A DNA stretch of 64,000 nt, taken from contig NZ_JABMCC010000121.1 in the NCBI RefSeq assembly GCF_013359905.1, positions 1,054,001 to 1,118,000 of the forward strand. The letters are read 5' to 3'. A program made the translations under genes and the position numbers. Shown here piece by piece: positions 47,361-57,122 of this stretch. The notes beneath the pieces were generated by a model. It was not told the origin of the DNA, made no database searches, and saw only the letters and a program-made list of their open reading frames with translations. The first letter of the stretch is position 1, and each line of letters starts with the position of its first letter. The stretch is from Paenibacillus taichungensis (GTDB lineage: Bacteria > Bacillota > Bacilli > Paenibacillales > Paenibacillaceae).

Positions 47361-48473
47361 ATGACAGCTACCAAAGGTCTGGAAGGCATCGTTGCAACAA
47401 CCTCTTCGATCAGCTCCATTGTAGACGGTGTGCTTACATACCGTGGTTACGATATTGACGATCTGGCAGAACATGCAAGCTTTGAAGAAGTTGCCTATTT
47501 ACTGTGGTTTGGTAAATTGCCAACTACGGATGAACTGAAATCCCTTCGCAAAAGCCTGAGCGATTACGCGCCGATTCCGAGCGAGTTGATTGCACAAATC
47601 CAATTGTATCCGAAAAACATGAGTACCATGGCAGCACTGCGTTCCGCAGTATCCGCACTGGCTCTGTACGATGAGCAGGCTGACGAGATGACAGCGGAAG
47701 CGAATGAGAACAAAGCGGTTAAGCTGCAAGCGCAGTTGCCAACCATTGTGGCAGCCATAGCCCGTATCCGTCAGGGCAAAGAACCTGTGGCCCCAAAAGA
47801 AGGCGCTTCCATCGCAGAAAACTTTTTATATATGATGACTGGAGAACAACCAGCCGAGACTGCTGTTAAAGCCCTTGATCAAGCGCTTGTCCTGCATGCG
47901 GATCACGAGTTGAACGCTTCTACATTTGCAGCACGTGTAACAGTAGCTACGCTGTCCGACATCTATTCGGGAGTAACTTCTGCGATTGGCGCATTGAAGG
48001 GACCATTGCATGGCGGTGCAAATGAAGCCGTTATGAAAATGCTGAATGAGATTGGTACACCTGATCGTCTGGAGGCGGCTATTCAAGAAAAATTGAACAA
48101 CCGTGAGAAGATCATGGGCTTTGGACACCGTGTATACAAAAATGGAGACCCACGTGCAAAACATCTACAAAAGATGTCCAAGGAACTGGGAGAAATGAAC
48201 AACGATACACGCCTGTACGAAATGTCGGTGAAGATCGAAGAACTGGTAACAGGACAAAAAGGTCTGAAACCAAATGTAGATTTCTATTCCGCTTCCGTAT
48301 ACACCCAATTGGGTATTGAAGAGGTACTGTTTACACCAATCTTTGCGATTAGCCGTGTATCAGGTTGGACTGCTCATATTCTGGAACAACTTGCGGATAA
48401 CCGTATTATTCGTCCGCGCGCCGAGTACACAGGCCCAACAGATCAGAAGTACGTTTCAATCGAACTTCGCTAA
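47361..48473 (+). CDS. citZ: Citrate synthase
   Basis: Citrate synthase (370 residues) condenses acetyl-CoA with oxaloacetate at the entry of the TCA cycle. Catalytic residues are seen in 'DHELNASTF' (His), 'GFGHRVYKNGDPR' (His) and 'NVDFYSASVY' (Asp). The short type with no N-terminal extension matches Bacillus CitZ. AAAGGAGAG precedes the ATG. It is the first gene of citZ-icd-mdh. Confidence 0.96.
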   Translation: MTATKGLEGIVATTSSISSIVDGVLTYRGYDIDDLAEHASFEEVAYLLWFGKLPTTDELKSLRKSLSDYAPIPSELIAQIQLYPKNMSTMAALRSAVSALALYDEQADEMTAEANENKAVKLQAQLPTIVAAIARIRQGKEPVAPKEGASIAENFLYMMTGEQPAETAVKALDQALVLHADHELNASTFAARVTVATLSDIYSGVTSAIGALKGPLHGGANEAVMKMLNEIGTPDRLEAAIQEKLNNREKIMGFGHRVYKNGDPRAKHLQKMSKELGEMNNDTRLYEMSVKIEELVTGQKGLKPNVDFYSASVYTQLGIEEVLFTPIFAISRVSGWTAHILEQLADNRIIRPRAEYTGPTDQKYVSIELR

Positions 48474-48509
48474 TGGCATCAAAACCAGTATAATAAAAAA
48501 GGACGGAGT

Positions 48510-48558
48510 GAAGGGTATAACCTGTTGGCTAATACGGTCAGCCTGTTCATAACCCTTC
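48510..48558 (+). other. Large hairpin between citZ and icd
   Basis: A stem-loop of about 20 bases per arm (48510-48530 with 48540-48558, imperfect) and no T tract follows the citZ stop. Because there is no T run it is more likely an RNA-processing or stability element than a terminator. Confidence 0.5.
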
Positions 48559-48622
48559 CTCCAACAAGACAAGCGGTATGTCATCATACTGCATCTACGA
48601 AACCCAAGGAGGAATTATACTA

Positions 48623-49915
48623 ATGAAATTAGAAAAATTTGCTCACCCAACTGAAGGCGAAAAAATTCAAATTGATAACGGTACACTGCAAGTACCTAAT
48701 AACCCGATCATTCCATTTATCGAAGGTGACGGTACAGGCCGTGACATCTGGAAAGCTTCGAAACGTGTATTGGATGCAGCTGTTGAAAAAGCATATGACG
48801 GCAACAAAAAAATCGCATGGTACGAAGTGTTTGCTGGCGAGAAAGCATTCAATACATACGGGGAGTGGCTGCCAAACGATACGCTTGAAGCCATTCGCGA
48901 GTATATCGTAGCGATTAAAGGACCACTGACTACACCAATCGGCGGCGGAATTCGTTCCCTGAACGTAGCGCTTCGTCAAGAACTGGATCTGTACACTTGC
49001 TTGCGTCCTGTTCGTTATTTTGATGGTGTACCTTCTCCGGTTAAACGTCCTGAGCTGGTAGACATGGTCATTTTCCGTGAGAATACGGAAGATATCTATG
49101 CGGGTATTGAATACGCAGAAGGTTCCGAAGAAGTGAAAAAAGTAATCCAATTCCTGCAACAGGAGATGGGAGCAAACAAAATCCGCTTCCCTGAAACTTC
49201 CGGTATTGGTATCAAACCAGTATCCTCTGAAGGTTCCAAACGTTTGGTACGTGCAGCAGTACAATATGCCATCGATCACAATCGTAAGAGCGTTACATTG
49301 GTACACAAAGGTAATATCATGAAATTTACAGAAGGTGCCTTCAAAAACTGGGGTTATGAAGTTGCTGAAGAAGAGTTCGCTGATAAAGTGTTCACTTGGG
49401 CACAATACGATATCATTAAAGAAAAAGACGGTACGGATGCAGCTAATGCAGCTCAAAAAGCAGCTGAAGATGCTGGCAAAATCATCGTGAAAGATGCTAT
49501 TGCCGATATCGCTCTGCAACAAGTATTGACTCGTCCAGGTGAGTTCGATGTAATCGCAACGTTGAACCTGAACGGTGACTATCTGTCCGATGCACTTGCT
49601 GCACAAGTTGGCGGAATTGGTATCGCTCCAGGAGCGAACATCAACTATGTAACAGGACATGCTATCTTCGAAGCTACTCATGGTACTGCACCTAAATATG
49701 CAGACAAAGATGTCGTGAACCCTGGTTCCGTTATTCTGTCCGGCGTTATGTTGCTTGAGCACCTGGGATGGCAAGAAGCAGCTAACCTGATCTACAAAGG
49801 TATGGAAACTTCCATCAACAACAAAACAGTAACTTATGACTTTGCACGTCTGATGGACGGCGCTACTGAAGTGAAATGTTCTGAATTTGCTGATCAAATC
49901 ATTAAAAACCTGTAA
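48623..49915 (+). CDS. icd: Isocitrate dehydrogenase, NADP-type
   Basis: Isocitrate dehydrogenase (430 residues) makes 2-oxoglutarate and NADPH. Visible motifs: '[13 protein letters not shown]', the phosphate-contacting '[24 protein letters not shown]', '[12 protein letters not shown]', and '[26 protein letters not shown]'. I use the ATG at 48623 ('[14 protein letters not shown]'), 10 bases after AAGGAGG; the frame is open to 48578 without a ribosome site there. Follows citZ after the hairpin and precedes mdh by 15 bases. Confidence 0.96.
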   Translation: MKLEKFAHPTEGEKIQIDNGTLQVPNNPIIPFIEGDGTGRDIWKASKRVLDAAVEKAYDGNKKIAWYEVFAGEKAFNTYGEWLPNDTLEAIREYIVAIKGPLTTPIGGGIRSLNVALRQELDLYTCLRPVRYFDGVPSPVKRPELVDMVIFRENTEDIYAGIEYAEGSEEVKKVIQFLQQEMGANKIRFPETSGIGIKPVSSEGSKRLVRAAVQYAIDHNRKSVTLVHKGNIMKFTEGAFKNWGYEVAEEEFADKVFTWAQYDIIKEKDGTDAANAAQKAAEDAGKIIVKDAIADIALQQVLTRPGEFDVIATLNLNGDYLSDALAAQVGGIGIAPGANINYVTGHAIFEATHGTAPKYADKDVVNPGSVILSGVMLLEHLGWQEAANLIYKGMETSINNKTVTYDFARLMDGATEVKCSEFADQIIKNL

Positions 49916-49930
49916 GGGGAGATGTGAATC

Positions 49931-50872
49931 GTGACTATTCAGCGCAAAAAAATCACAGTAGTCGGCGCCGGATTTACCGGAGCTACAACGGCTTTGATGC
50001 TTGCCCAAAAAGAACTCGGGGATGTAATTCTGGTTGATATTCCACAACTGGAAAACCCGACTAAAGGTAAAGCGCTCGACATGTGGGAAGCTAGTCCTGT
50101 TCAGGGCTTCGACAGCAATATCGTCGGTACTTCCAACTACGAGGATACTGCAGGTTCGGAGATTGTTATTATTACGGCAGGTATTGCCCGTAAACCGGGT
50201 ATGAGTCGTGATGATCTGGTCAACACGAATGCAGGAATCGTGAAGTCTGTTTGTGAAAATGTGAAAAAATATTGCCCTGATTCCATCGTCATTATTCTAA
50301 GCAACCCGGTAGATGCAATGACATATGCAGCTTATCAGACGCTTGGTTTTCCTAAAAACCGCGTAATCGGTCAGTCCGGTGTACTGGATACTGCACGTTA
50401 TTGTACATTCATTGCACAAGAGCTGAATGTATCGGTTGAAGACGTCCGTGGATTCGTGCTTGGCGGACACGGAGACGATATGGTACCACTCGTTCGTTAT
50501 TCCAGCGTTGGCGGGATTCCAATCGATACCCTCATCCCGGCAGATCGCATTGAAGCCATCGTACAACGCACACGTGTTGGCGGCGGTGAGATCGTGAACC
50601 TGCTTGGAAATGGCAGCGCATATTATGCACCAGCAGCTTCATTGGTGCAAATGACTGAAGCCATTTTGAAAGACAAAAAACGAATCATTCCGGTTATTGC
50701 TTACCTTGAAGGGGAATATGGCTACAACGACTTGTTCCTTGGTGTGCCAACCGTTCTGGGTGGTAACGGAATCGAAAAAATATTTGAACTGGAACTGACT
50801 GCTGAAGAAAAAGCGGGACTAGACAAATCTGCGGATTCGGTTCGTAACGTCATTTCAGTAGTAAACCTGTAA
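49931..50872 (+). CDS. mdh: Malate dehydrogenase
   Basis: NAD-dependent malate dehydrogenase (313 residues), LDH-like type. The dinucleotide motif '[12 protein letters not shown]', the pair '[11 protein letters not shown]' (substrate loop Arg), and catalytic His in '[12 protein letters not shown]' are present. Adenine-contacting Asp in 'ILVDI' fits NAD. The start is GTG at 49931 behind GGGGAGATG. Third gene of the citZ-icd-mdh operon; a strong terminator follows. Confidence 0.96.
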   Translation: MTIQRKKITVVGAGFTGATTALMLAQKELGDVILVDIPQLENPTKGKALDMWEASPVQGFDSNIVGTSNYEDTAGSEIVIITAGIARKPGMSRDDLVNTNAGIVKSVCENVKKYCPDSIVIILSNPVDAMTYAAYQTLGFPKNRVIGQSGVLDTARYCTFIAQELNVSVEDVRGFVLGGHGDDMVPLVRYSSVGGIPIDTLIPADRIEAIVQRTRVGGGEIVNLLGNGSAYYAPAASLVQMTEAILKDKKRIIPVIAYLEGEYGYNDLFLGVPTVLGGNGIEKIFELELTAEEKAGLDKSADSVRNVISVVNL

Positions 50873-50902
50873 GTTTGAAATTTTTTTGACAGGAACAGAC
50901 AG

Positions 50903-50936
50903 AAAACCTCCGGATCATCCGGAGGTTTTCTTTTCT
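50903..50936 (+). terminator. Terminator of citZ-icd-mdh
   Basis: AAAACCTCCGG (50903-50913) with CCGGAGGTTTT (50919-50929), followed by a T/C-rich tail. Confidence 0.85.
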
Positions 50937-51010
50937 TTGGATAAGTTCCCCAGTATAATGAGATGTGATGTATAGCACACTGAATGAAATTTTTGAGGAG
51001 GATGGACATT

Positions 51011-51436
51011 TTGACAATGATTATGTATTTGCTCCATATTATTGGAGCACTGGCGATGGGCTTCTATCTGATCTTGCCATTCGTAGTTGGCAAAATCCGG
51101 ACCTTGAGTGTCGCCGCTCAAGAGGGAGCATTTGCATCGCTCCGTTCATTGAACCGTATCGCACAGTACGGACTTGTGATTCAGCTTCTTACGGGTGGTT
51201 ACTTGATGACCAAGGGTGACTATTCCTATGTGTGGATGGGCGTAGTAGTGGTATTGTTGCTGGCTATCGCAGCAATTGGTGGCATTATGGGGAAACCGCT
51301 ACGGTTGGCAGCAGAGGCTGTGAAAAGCAATCGTGACGTCAGTGCAGAGCAGAGCAAGATTCGTACGTTCAGCACATTACTGGCCGTATTCCTGCTCATT
51401 ATGGTATATCTGATGGTAAACAACCAGGTAATCTAA
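51011..51436 (+). CDS. Membrane protein of unknown function (141 residues)
   Basis: Four hydrophobic helices: about 4-26, 50-66, 72-93 and 118-138, with a loop 'GKIRTLSVAAQEGAFASLRSLNR' between helices 1 and 2. I do not recognise the family with certainty. The TTG at 51011 is 9 bases after GAGGAGG (50995-51001); the frame is open to ATG 50984 but that lies upstream of the site. A good terminator follows at 51541-51568. Confidence 0.75.
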   Translation: MTMIMYLLHIIGALAMGFYLILPFVVGKIRTLSVAAQEGAFASLRSLNRIAQYGLVIQLLTGGYLMTKGDYSYVWMGVVVVLLLAIAAIGGIMGKPLRLAAEAVKSNRDVSAEQSKIRTFSTLLAVFLLIMVYLMVNNQVI

Positions 51437-51540
51437 TAACTGCTGCGAACAAGTTTTATTGGCGAGCTTAACTTAAAACGTTTGCACTTCTAACGTTGGG
51501 ACAAGCTGAATAAGAAAGTGAAATCTTGAATCGTAGTGAA

Positions 51541-51568
51541 ATAGACAGCCCAGAGGCTGTCTATTTTT
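51541..51568 (+). terminator. Terminator after the 141-residue membrane protein gene
   Basis: A perfect 10-bp stem (51541-51550 with 51555-51564), CAGA loop, T-rich tail. It lies between this gene and the convergent diguanylate cyclase gene. Confidence 0.85.
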
Positions 51569-51664
51569 GTTCGCTTTATTTTGGCAAAATGTCTGACAAG
51601 AAGCAAGGTGTGTGGTGTTGAACTAGCGGCATGTATAGGTTCACTTTGTTTACTCTACATTTAG

Positions 51665-53224
51665 TTAACTCAGGCTCACAGCGTGGGCAAATACGGTGTT
51701 ACGACCGTTACGCTTGGATTCATATAGTGCTGTATCGGCATCACGCAGTAAGGATTCCAAAGAATCGGACCCTCCATTATATTGCGCCACTCCAAAGCTT
51801 GAAGTCAGTGGAATACGAGTACCTTGTACCTCCAGCGGGTCATTCAACAAAGCCACGCGTAACTTCTCAGCAAGCTGCTCACCGTCTTGGAGGGAGGCAT
51901 TGGGTACCGCGATAACAAACTCTTCTCCTCCATAACGTGCAAACAACATCTCCGAATTCAGATAACGATTACATACAGAGACCACATGAATGATCGCCTG
52001 ATCGCCAACGTCATGTCCATAGGTATCGTTAATTCGTTTGAAAAAATCAATGTCAAATAATATAAAGGCTGCAGGCCGCAGATTAAGCTGGGCTTCGCTC
52101 AGTATCTCTCGACCTCTAAGTAGGAACTGCGTACGGTTATAAATTTTGGTGAGACCATCAAAGTAAGCCATTTGTTTCAGTTGTTCCTGAAGGAAACGTT
52201 GCTCTGTAATATCAATCAGCATAATCAGAGTGCCAACGGCCTGTCCTTCTTTGTTATAAACATAAGAGGTCCTTACTTGATAACAGACGGTCTCTCCGCT
52301 CAATTGCCAGTACAAATCGGTTTGCAGACCTTCTCGGCCATATTCTACTGGAAAGGTCTCGCCGGCAAGGGACAGCCATATATCGTTTAAATGTTGACCC
52401 ACCATGCTGAAATCAAGCTCTGGAAGCATATCACGCAGAGATTTGTTGTAATCGACGAGACGATTGGAACTATCCAGCACAATAACGCCTTCACGCATGC
52501 TCTCAAAGATACTATCTTTGGCAATAGGTACAATGGTTAGCAGTCGGGATGATAGAATGGCCCAGATGTACATTGCGGATGTAATGCACATGAGAACCGG
52601 AACCGGGTCCATACCACCTGGGGTCAGACCAAGCAAATACACAAAGGCCGCTACCATAGGAATAAGTTGTGAAGTGATCAGTGTGAGTAACTGACGACGA
52701 TACATCTTTTTGGTATGTTTCCATTGTCCGACGAGAATAAGGCAGGCACATAGCAGACAAGAAAAGGTGAATGCACCATGAACAACGTACCATTGCCCTA
52801 TAGCAATATCCATTAGAGGGACGGGACTGTCTTCTCTTAGCCATACTCTTTTATAGAAAAGATGATGAAAATCATTTGTTGCGACCATGAACAAGGTAAT
52901 GGAAGGGATTACAAACAGCGCCGCAGAAGCTTTTTTGGATAACTTCTTACCTGTGTATTGCATCATGAGCATCAGTCCAAGAGAGGCGGAGAAAGGCATG
53001 CCGATGTATTCGACGACCGTCCAGAATTTCATCTGCTCCAGTGTATTGCTGGCGAGTTCAATCGCGTATCCGAAGGTGTAAACAGACAGAGCTGCTGTAT
53101 AGAGAATGAATATCTTCGAACTGGGGATTTCTGCTCTTCTAACATAAGTATATAAACACAGAAAAACATTCAGCACAGCTGAAGTAGTTACAAGTGTTAT
53201 ATAAGAATTAATGTGCGATTCCAT
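51665..53224 (-). CDS. Diguanylate cyclase with 7TM sensor and PAS domain
   Basis: 519 residues. Seven or eight N-terminal helices (about 1-235) form a histidine-kinase-type 7TM sensor, then a PAS domain (about 240-350), and a GGDEF domain ('GLTKIYNRTQFL', 'LFDIDFFKRINDTYGHDVGDQ', 'ARYGGEEFVIAVP'). The GGEEF site is intact, so it should make c-di-GMP; the inhibitory RxxD site upstream is missing, so product inhibition may be weak. With the two HD-GYP genes the window encodes both making and breaking of c-di-GMP. Strand and gene content mark it as an accessory insert after mdh. Confidence 0.92.
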   Translation of the reverse strand: MESHINSYITLVTTSAVLNVFLCLYTYVRRAEIPSSKIFILYTAALSVYTFGYAIELASNTLEQMKFWTVVEYIGMPFSASLGLMLMMQYTGKKLSKKASAALFVIPSITLFMVATNDFHHLFYKRVWLREDSPVPLMDIAIGQWYVVHGAFTFSCLLCACLILVGQWKHTKKMYRRQLLTLITSQLIPMVAAFVYLLGLTPGGMDPVPVLMCITSAMYIWAILSSRLLTIVPIAKDSIFESMREGVIVLDSSNRLVDYNKSLRDMLPELDFSMVGQHLNDIWLSLAGETFPVEYGREGLQTDLYWQLSGETVCYQVRTSYVYNKEGQAVGTLIMLIDITEQRFLQEQLKQMAYFDGLTKIYNRTQFLLRGREILSEAQLNLRPAAFILFDIDFFKRINDTYGHDVGDQAIIHVVSVCNRYLNSEMLFARYGGEEFVIAVPNASLQDGEQLAEKLRVALLNDPLEVQGTRIPLTSSFGVAQYNGGSDSLESLLRDADTALYESKRNGRNTVFAHAVSLS

Positions 53225-53657
53225 GGGTTAGGTCTCCATATTAGATCAGAATATTTGCTAAGTTGGAAGTACGACAGTTTCATTCAAACTGAATTAATGC
53301 TGTTTAAAGCTTATCTGTATACTGTACATTGTACATCAGCCCCTACGGCATAGGAATACAATTTGGGTGGTGAATCGGTCAATTTCGAAAAAATTTCGAA
53401 TGTTTGGAAATATAGATCGAACTCAATGCGGCTTTGCCCCAGTTACAGCATGTTTACGAGAGAAGATAAAGAAACAACCATTTTAGTATAGGGAATTTGT
53501 TGTTTAACCGCCAAAAGCGAGTGGTAAGTATGTATCGAGGCAATAGATCAGGGACTTTGGAGCATGACAATTGAAAAAGGGAATAATCTGTAATGTTCAT
53601 GCCATCCTACAGAATGAGACTAGATCAGATATTCCATTTTGAGAGGAGAAATGCCAG
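53225..53657. other. 433-base divergent region with two short repeats
   Basis: No gene seen. Two operator-like repeats: TGTACAT twice in tandem (53323-53336), and ATTTCGAA twice with an 11-bp period (53382-53389, 53393-53400). The SDR gene on the right has a GAGAGGAG site just before its ATG. No promoter can be called with confidence on either strand. Confidence 0.4.
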
Positions 53658-54527
53658 ATGTCAACCAACACACAAAACAAAAAGACGATGCCAGCCCAAC
53701 ATCAGAATCAGCGCCCGGGTATTGAATCGGAGATGCACCCTAAGCCAGAGTTTGAGAAACCTGAATATAAAGCAGCCGGTAAATTGTTGGATAAGGTTGC
53801 TCTGATCACGGGTGGAGACAGCGGAATTGGACGTGCTGTTGCCGTTACCTATGCGAAGGAAGGCGCAGATGTAGCGATTGTATACCTGAGTGAACATGAG
53901 GATGCAGAAGAGACCAAACGTCAGGTCGAGCAGGAAGGACGCAAATGTATTTTGATTGCCGGTGACATTGGTGACAATGCCTTTGCCAAGAAATCCGTGC
54001 AACAGACAGTAGATCAGCTGGGCAAGCTGGATATTGTCGTGAATAATGCAGCGGAGCAGCATCCCCAGCAGCAGCTGGAGGATATTACTCCAGAACAGTT
54101 GGAGCGTACGTTCCGCACAAATATTTTTGGCATGTTTTATATTACACAGGCTGCTCTGCCACATCTTAAGAAAGGCAGTACAATCATTAATACAACCTCC
54201 ATTACCGCATATCGCGGAAATCCGACGTTAATTGATTATTCATCTACGAAAGGAGCTATCACTTCATTTACACGCTCCTTGTCGATGAACGTTGTGGAGA
54301 AGGGAATTCGTGTGAATGCTGTCGCTCCAGGGCCGATTTGGACCCCGCTCATTCCATCCACATTTGATGAGAAAAAAGTGAGCGAATTTGGTGCAACTCA
54401 GCCGATGAAACGTCCAGGGCAACCGGATGAACTGGCTCCAGCTTACGTGTATCTCGCTTCGGACGATTCTTCCTACGTGAGCGGTCAGGTGATGCACGTT
54501 AATGGCGGCGAAGTGGTCAACGGATAA
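53658..54527 (+). CDS. SDR-family oxidoreductase (general-stress YdaD/YhxC-like)
   Basis: 289 residues. A long polar N-terminus (1-40; 'QHQNQRPGIESEMHPKPEFEKPEYKAAGKL') typical of this subgroup, then the Rossmann motif 'TGGDSGIGRA', 'NNAAEQHPQ', 'Ser-x12-Tyr' with 'YSSTKGA' (YxxxK catalytic pair). Cytoplasmic NAD(P)-dependent alcohol/ketone oxidoreductase; substrate unknown. Relatives in Bacillus are stress-induced and found in spores. GAGAGGAG precedes the ATG; a terminator follows at about 54554-54597. Confidence 0.9.
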   Translation: MSTNTQNKKTMPAQHQNQRPGIESEMHPKPEFEKPEYKAAGKLLDKVALITGGDSGIGRAVAVTYAKEGADVAIVYLSEHEDAEETKRQVEQEGRKCILIAGDIGDNAFAKKSVQQTVDQLGKLDIVVNNAAEQHPQQQLEDITPEQLERTFRTNIFGMFYITQAALPHLKKGSTIINTTSITAYRGNPTLIDYSSTKGAITSFTRSLSMNVVEKGIRVNAVAPGPIWTPLIPSTFDEKKVSEFGATQPMKRPGQPDELAPAYVYLASDDSSYVSGQVMHVNGGEVVNG

Positions 54528-54553
54528 TCCATTGACGGCGTAATTCGAATGAA

Positions 54554-54597
54554 GGCGTATCGTTTACCAGCACGACTGGTCGATACGTCTTTTTTTA
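54554..54597 (+). terminator. Terminator of the SDR gene
   Basis: GCGTATCG and ACCAG arms pair with CTGGT and CGATACGT, followed by T7. Confidence 0.85.
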
Positions 54598-54802
54598 TGA
54601 GTATATTGCGAAATGGATTTAATTTTGATCCTGTTTACAAAAGTCGTGATCGGCGTTGATACAATCATGATATTTTATCATTAGGCTTGCCAGTGGATAG
54701 TTCTAGAACAGCTGCCGCTCTGCTGCTTATCAAAAATGGCAGGGTCTCCATGCTATCTGTGATATGATATAGACCGAACAAGTAAGCTTCGGGGGCGGTC
54801 AT

Positions 54803-55147
54803 ATGAAGATTAGCAAACAAAATGCAGCACACTATATATGGGGTGGACAATGTGATGGCTGGCATCTCGTCCAAAATGAAGCACTGAGCGTTATTCATGA
54901 ACGTATGCCTGCAGGAACATCTGAAACCCGGCATTATCATTCGATAAGTCGTCAGTTCTTTTTCATCCTTAGTGGTGAGGCCTGTATGGAACTTAACGGG
55001 GAAGAGTTCATGCTCGGACCCGATGAAGGGATAGAAATTGCGCCGAAGATGCCACATCAGATGCAGAATCGTGGAGAAGCAGATGTGGAGTTTCTTGTTA
55101 TTTCACAGCCCACCACTCGTGGTGATCGAATAGAAATGGATACGTAA
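54803..55147 (+). CDS. Cupin-domain protein
   Basis: A 114-residue single cupin. Motif 1 is 'SETRHYHSISRQFFFILSGE' (His ligands H50, H52 and a Gln where Glu is common), and motif 2 is 'PKMPHQMQNRG' (third His). It should bind one metal ion; function unknown (isomerase, dioxygenase or sensor). A GGGGGCGG site lies before the ATG. It is 30 bases before phoR, so it may be co-transcribed with it. Confidence 0.85.
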   Translation: MKISKQNAAHYIWGGQCDGWHLVQNEALSVIHERMPAGTSETRHYHSISRQFFFILSGEACMELNGEEFMLGPDEGIEIAPKMPHQMQNRGEADVEFLVISQPTTRGDRIEMDT

Positions 55148-55177
55148 TTATTAATTTTATAACAAAGGAAGAGATAG

Positions 55178-57007
55178 ATGAGACCGTTCCGAATTCGCCT
55201 TGCCATCATTATGATGGTGCTGATCGGTATTTCCGTCATTGTTGCGGGTTATACGATGGGCAGAGTTTTTAAGACTACTCACATTACCGCACTGGAGCAA
55301 ACGATGGTGCGTGAGATCAACTTGCTCAAAGCAACGTTCCCGTTTCATGATGCAACTGATCCAAACAATGCAGAGACACAGAAATATTACTCTGAACGTG
55401 CTGTCGAGCTGGATCGACTGACGGATTCACGGGTAACCTTTATCAATAAAGACGGAACGGTCATTGGCGACTCGGAGAGCGATCCCAATTCAATGGACAA
55501 CCACTTGAACCGTCAGGAGATTAAAGAAGCGGTTGGACAAAACTATGGTCAGTCAATTCGTTATAGTGCAACATTAGGACAGGACATGCTGTATGTTGCG
55601 CTTCCTGTGAATTCGGATCAAAGCGACATGATTGAGTTACCCAATGGGAAATTTGACGGTTACATTCGACTATCCATGAGCCTTGAAGCTGTAGATCAGG
55701 GCCTTCAGCAGGGATGGATTTTGATGTTCTTCACCCTGGGCCTTCTGTTTCTGATTGTGGCTCTGGTAAGTTACCGGGTTGCGCGGGGACTGACATCACC
55801 CATTGAGCATATTACGAAGGTGGCTCACCGGATCACCAAGCTGGATTATGATGCGAGAGTGGATGTAACTCGAAATGATGAGATCGGTCAACTGGGACTT
55901 GCCATTAATGGAATGGCAGACAGCCTTCAGATGCAGCTAAAAACGATTAGAGATAATGAAGCGCTGCTGCAAAGCGTGCTTGCCAACATGACAGGCGGCA
56001 TTATCATGATTGATGCAGGTCAATCCATTGCGCTGGTTAACCGGGAAGCGGAGCGTATGCTTGGCATTCAGGCGGAGCGGGTTACCGGGAAACCTTATAT
56101 TGAATTGAAGCGGCATTATGAGCTGACGCGCACGATTGAAGAAAGTGTTGCATTGCGAGAACCAATGCATGAAGAAGTAAGTGTGTTCAATCCGGTGGAA
56201 AAATTGATTCGTATTGATGGAGTACCGATGTCTGAAGATGACGGCGCTTATCGGGGAATGCTCTTCCTCCTTCAGGATGTAACAGCAATCCGCAGGCTGG
56301 AATCGATGCGCAGTGAGTTCGTAGCAAATGTATCTCATGAACTTAAGACGCCGGTAGCTGCAGTCAAAGGTTTTGCCGAAACGCTTCTTAGCGGTGGCGT
56401 ACAGGATAAAGAGACAGAGCGTTCATTCTTGCAAATCATATATGATGAAGGTGACAGACTGAACCGATTGATCGGAGATATTCTGGAATTGTCCAAAATT
56501 GAGTCCAAACGGGCTCCCCTGCAGTGTTCACCCGTGCATGTGCATTCGTTCTTCGAGATGGTTCTGGGTACCTTGTCCAAGGTGGCGGAGAAGAAAGAGA
56601 TTCGGCTGGAGATGAATGTTCCCGAAGAATTGTATATTGAAGCTGATGAGGATAAAATGAAGCAGATCTTTATTAATCTGTTATCCAACGGCATTAATTA
56701 CACTCCTGAGGGTGGGCGGGTAAAACTACAAGTGTCGGTTGAACATAATGAGGACGAAGAAGAAGTTGTATTTGCAGTATCCGACACAGGAATTGGTATT
56801 CCGAAGAAAGATTTGCCGCGGATTTTTGAACGCTTCTATCGGGTAGACAAGGGCAGATCCCGTAATTCGGGAGGAACTGGACTTGGACTTTCAATTGTGA
56901 AACATCTGGTAGAATTGCACCATGGCAAACTGTCTGTAGAGAGTGAACTTGGCATGGGGACTACGTTTCGTGTTATCCTTCCATTAATTCAGGATGAAGA
57001 AATCTAG
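55178..57007 (+). CDS. phoR: Phosphate-regulon sensor kinase PhoR
   Basis: 609 residues. Two membrane helices (about 9-28 and 183-203) enclose an extracytoplasmic PAS-like domain with 'YSERAVELDRLTDSRVTFINKDGTVIGDSE'. Then come HAMP, a cytoplasmic PAS domain (about 265-370), HisKA with the phosphorylated H387 in 'NVSHELKTPV', and HATPase ('NLLSNGINYTPEGG', 'DTGIGIPK', 'GGTGLGLSIVKH'). It would phosphorylate PhoP when phosphate is low. Unusually it lies upstream of phoP, 115 bases away. Confidence 0.92.
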   Translation: MRPFRIRLAIIMMVLIGISVIVAGYTMGRVFKTTHITALEQTMVREINLLKATFPFHDATDPNNAETQKYYSERAVELDRLTDSRVTFINKDGTVIGDSESDPNSMDNHLNRQEIKEAVGQNYGQSIRYSATLGQDMLYVALPVNSDQSDMIELPNGKFDGYIRLSMSLEAVDQGLQQGWILMFFTLGLLFLIVALVSYRVARGLTSPIEHITKVAHRITKLDYDARVDVTRNDEIGQLGLAINGMADSLQMQLKTIRDNEALLQSVLANMTGGIIMIDAGQSIALVNREAERMLGIQAERVTGKPYIELKRHYELTRTIEESVALREPMHEEVSVFNPVEKLIRIDGVPMSEDDGAYRGMLFLLQDVTAIRRLESMRSEFVANVSHELKTPVAAVKGFAETLLSGGVQDKETERSFLQIIYDEGDRLNRLIGDILELSKIESKRAPLQCSPVHVHSFFEMVLGTLSKVAEKKEIRLEMNVPEELYIEADEDKMKQIFINLLSNGINYTPEGGRVKLQVSVEHNEDEEEVVFAVSDTGIGIPKKDLPRIFERFYRVDKGRSRNSGGTGLGLSIVKHLVELHHGKLSVESELGMGTTFRVILPLIQDEEI

Positions 57008-57042
57008 TGCAATGGAAGTGAAATGTAAAAGGAATGCGCTGT

Positions 57043-57074
57043 TTTACACAGAGTTAACAATTAGGTGCTATGAT
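57043..57074 (+). promoter_or_regulatory. PhoP-box-containing promoter of phoP
   Basis: TTTACA (57043-57048), 5 bp, TTAACA (57054-57059): two repeats with an 11-bp period, as in PhoP boxes (TTWACA-N5). The -10 TATGAT lies at 57069-57074. It implies self-activation of phoP, separate from phoR. Confidence 0.65.
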
Positions 57075-57122
57075 AAACAAAGTGTTGTGGCAACAGACAA
57101 CCTATAGGAGAGAAGGGGTATC

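Noticed and set aside
48629-50047. A 472-codon open frame on the minus strand over icd
   Set aside because: It is exactly antisense to a strongly coding gene, is rich in Phe/Cys/His/Arg as shadow frames are, has no domain and no ribosome site.
53511-53540. A sigma-B promoter (GTTTAA...) before the SDR gene
   Set aside because: The -10 does not match GGGWAW at the right spacing, and Paenibacillus is generally thought to lack sigma-B.
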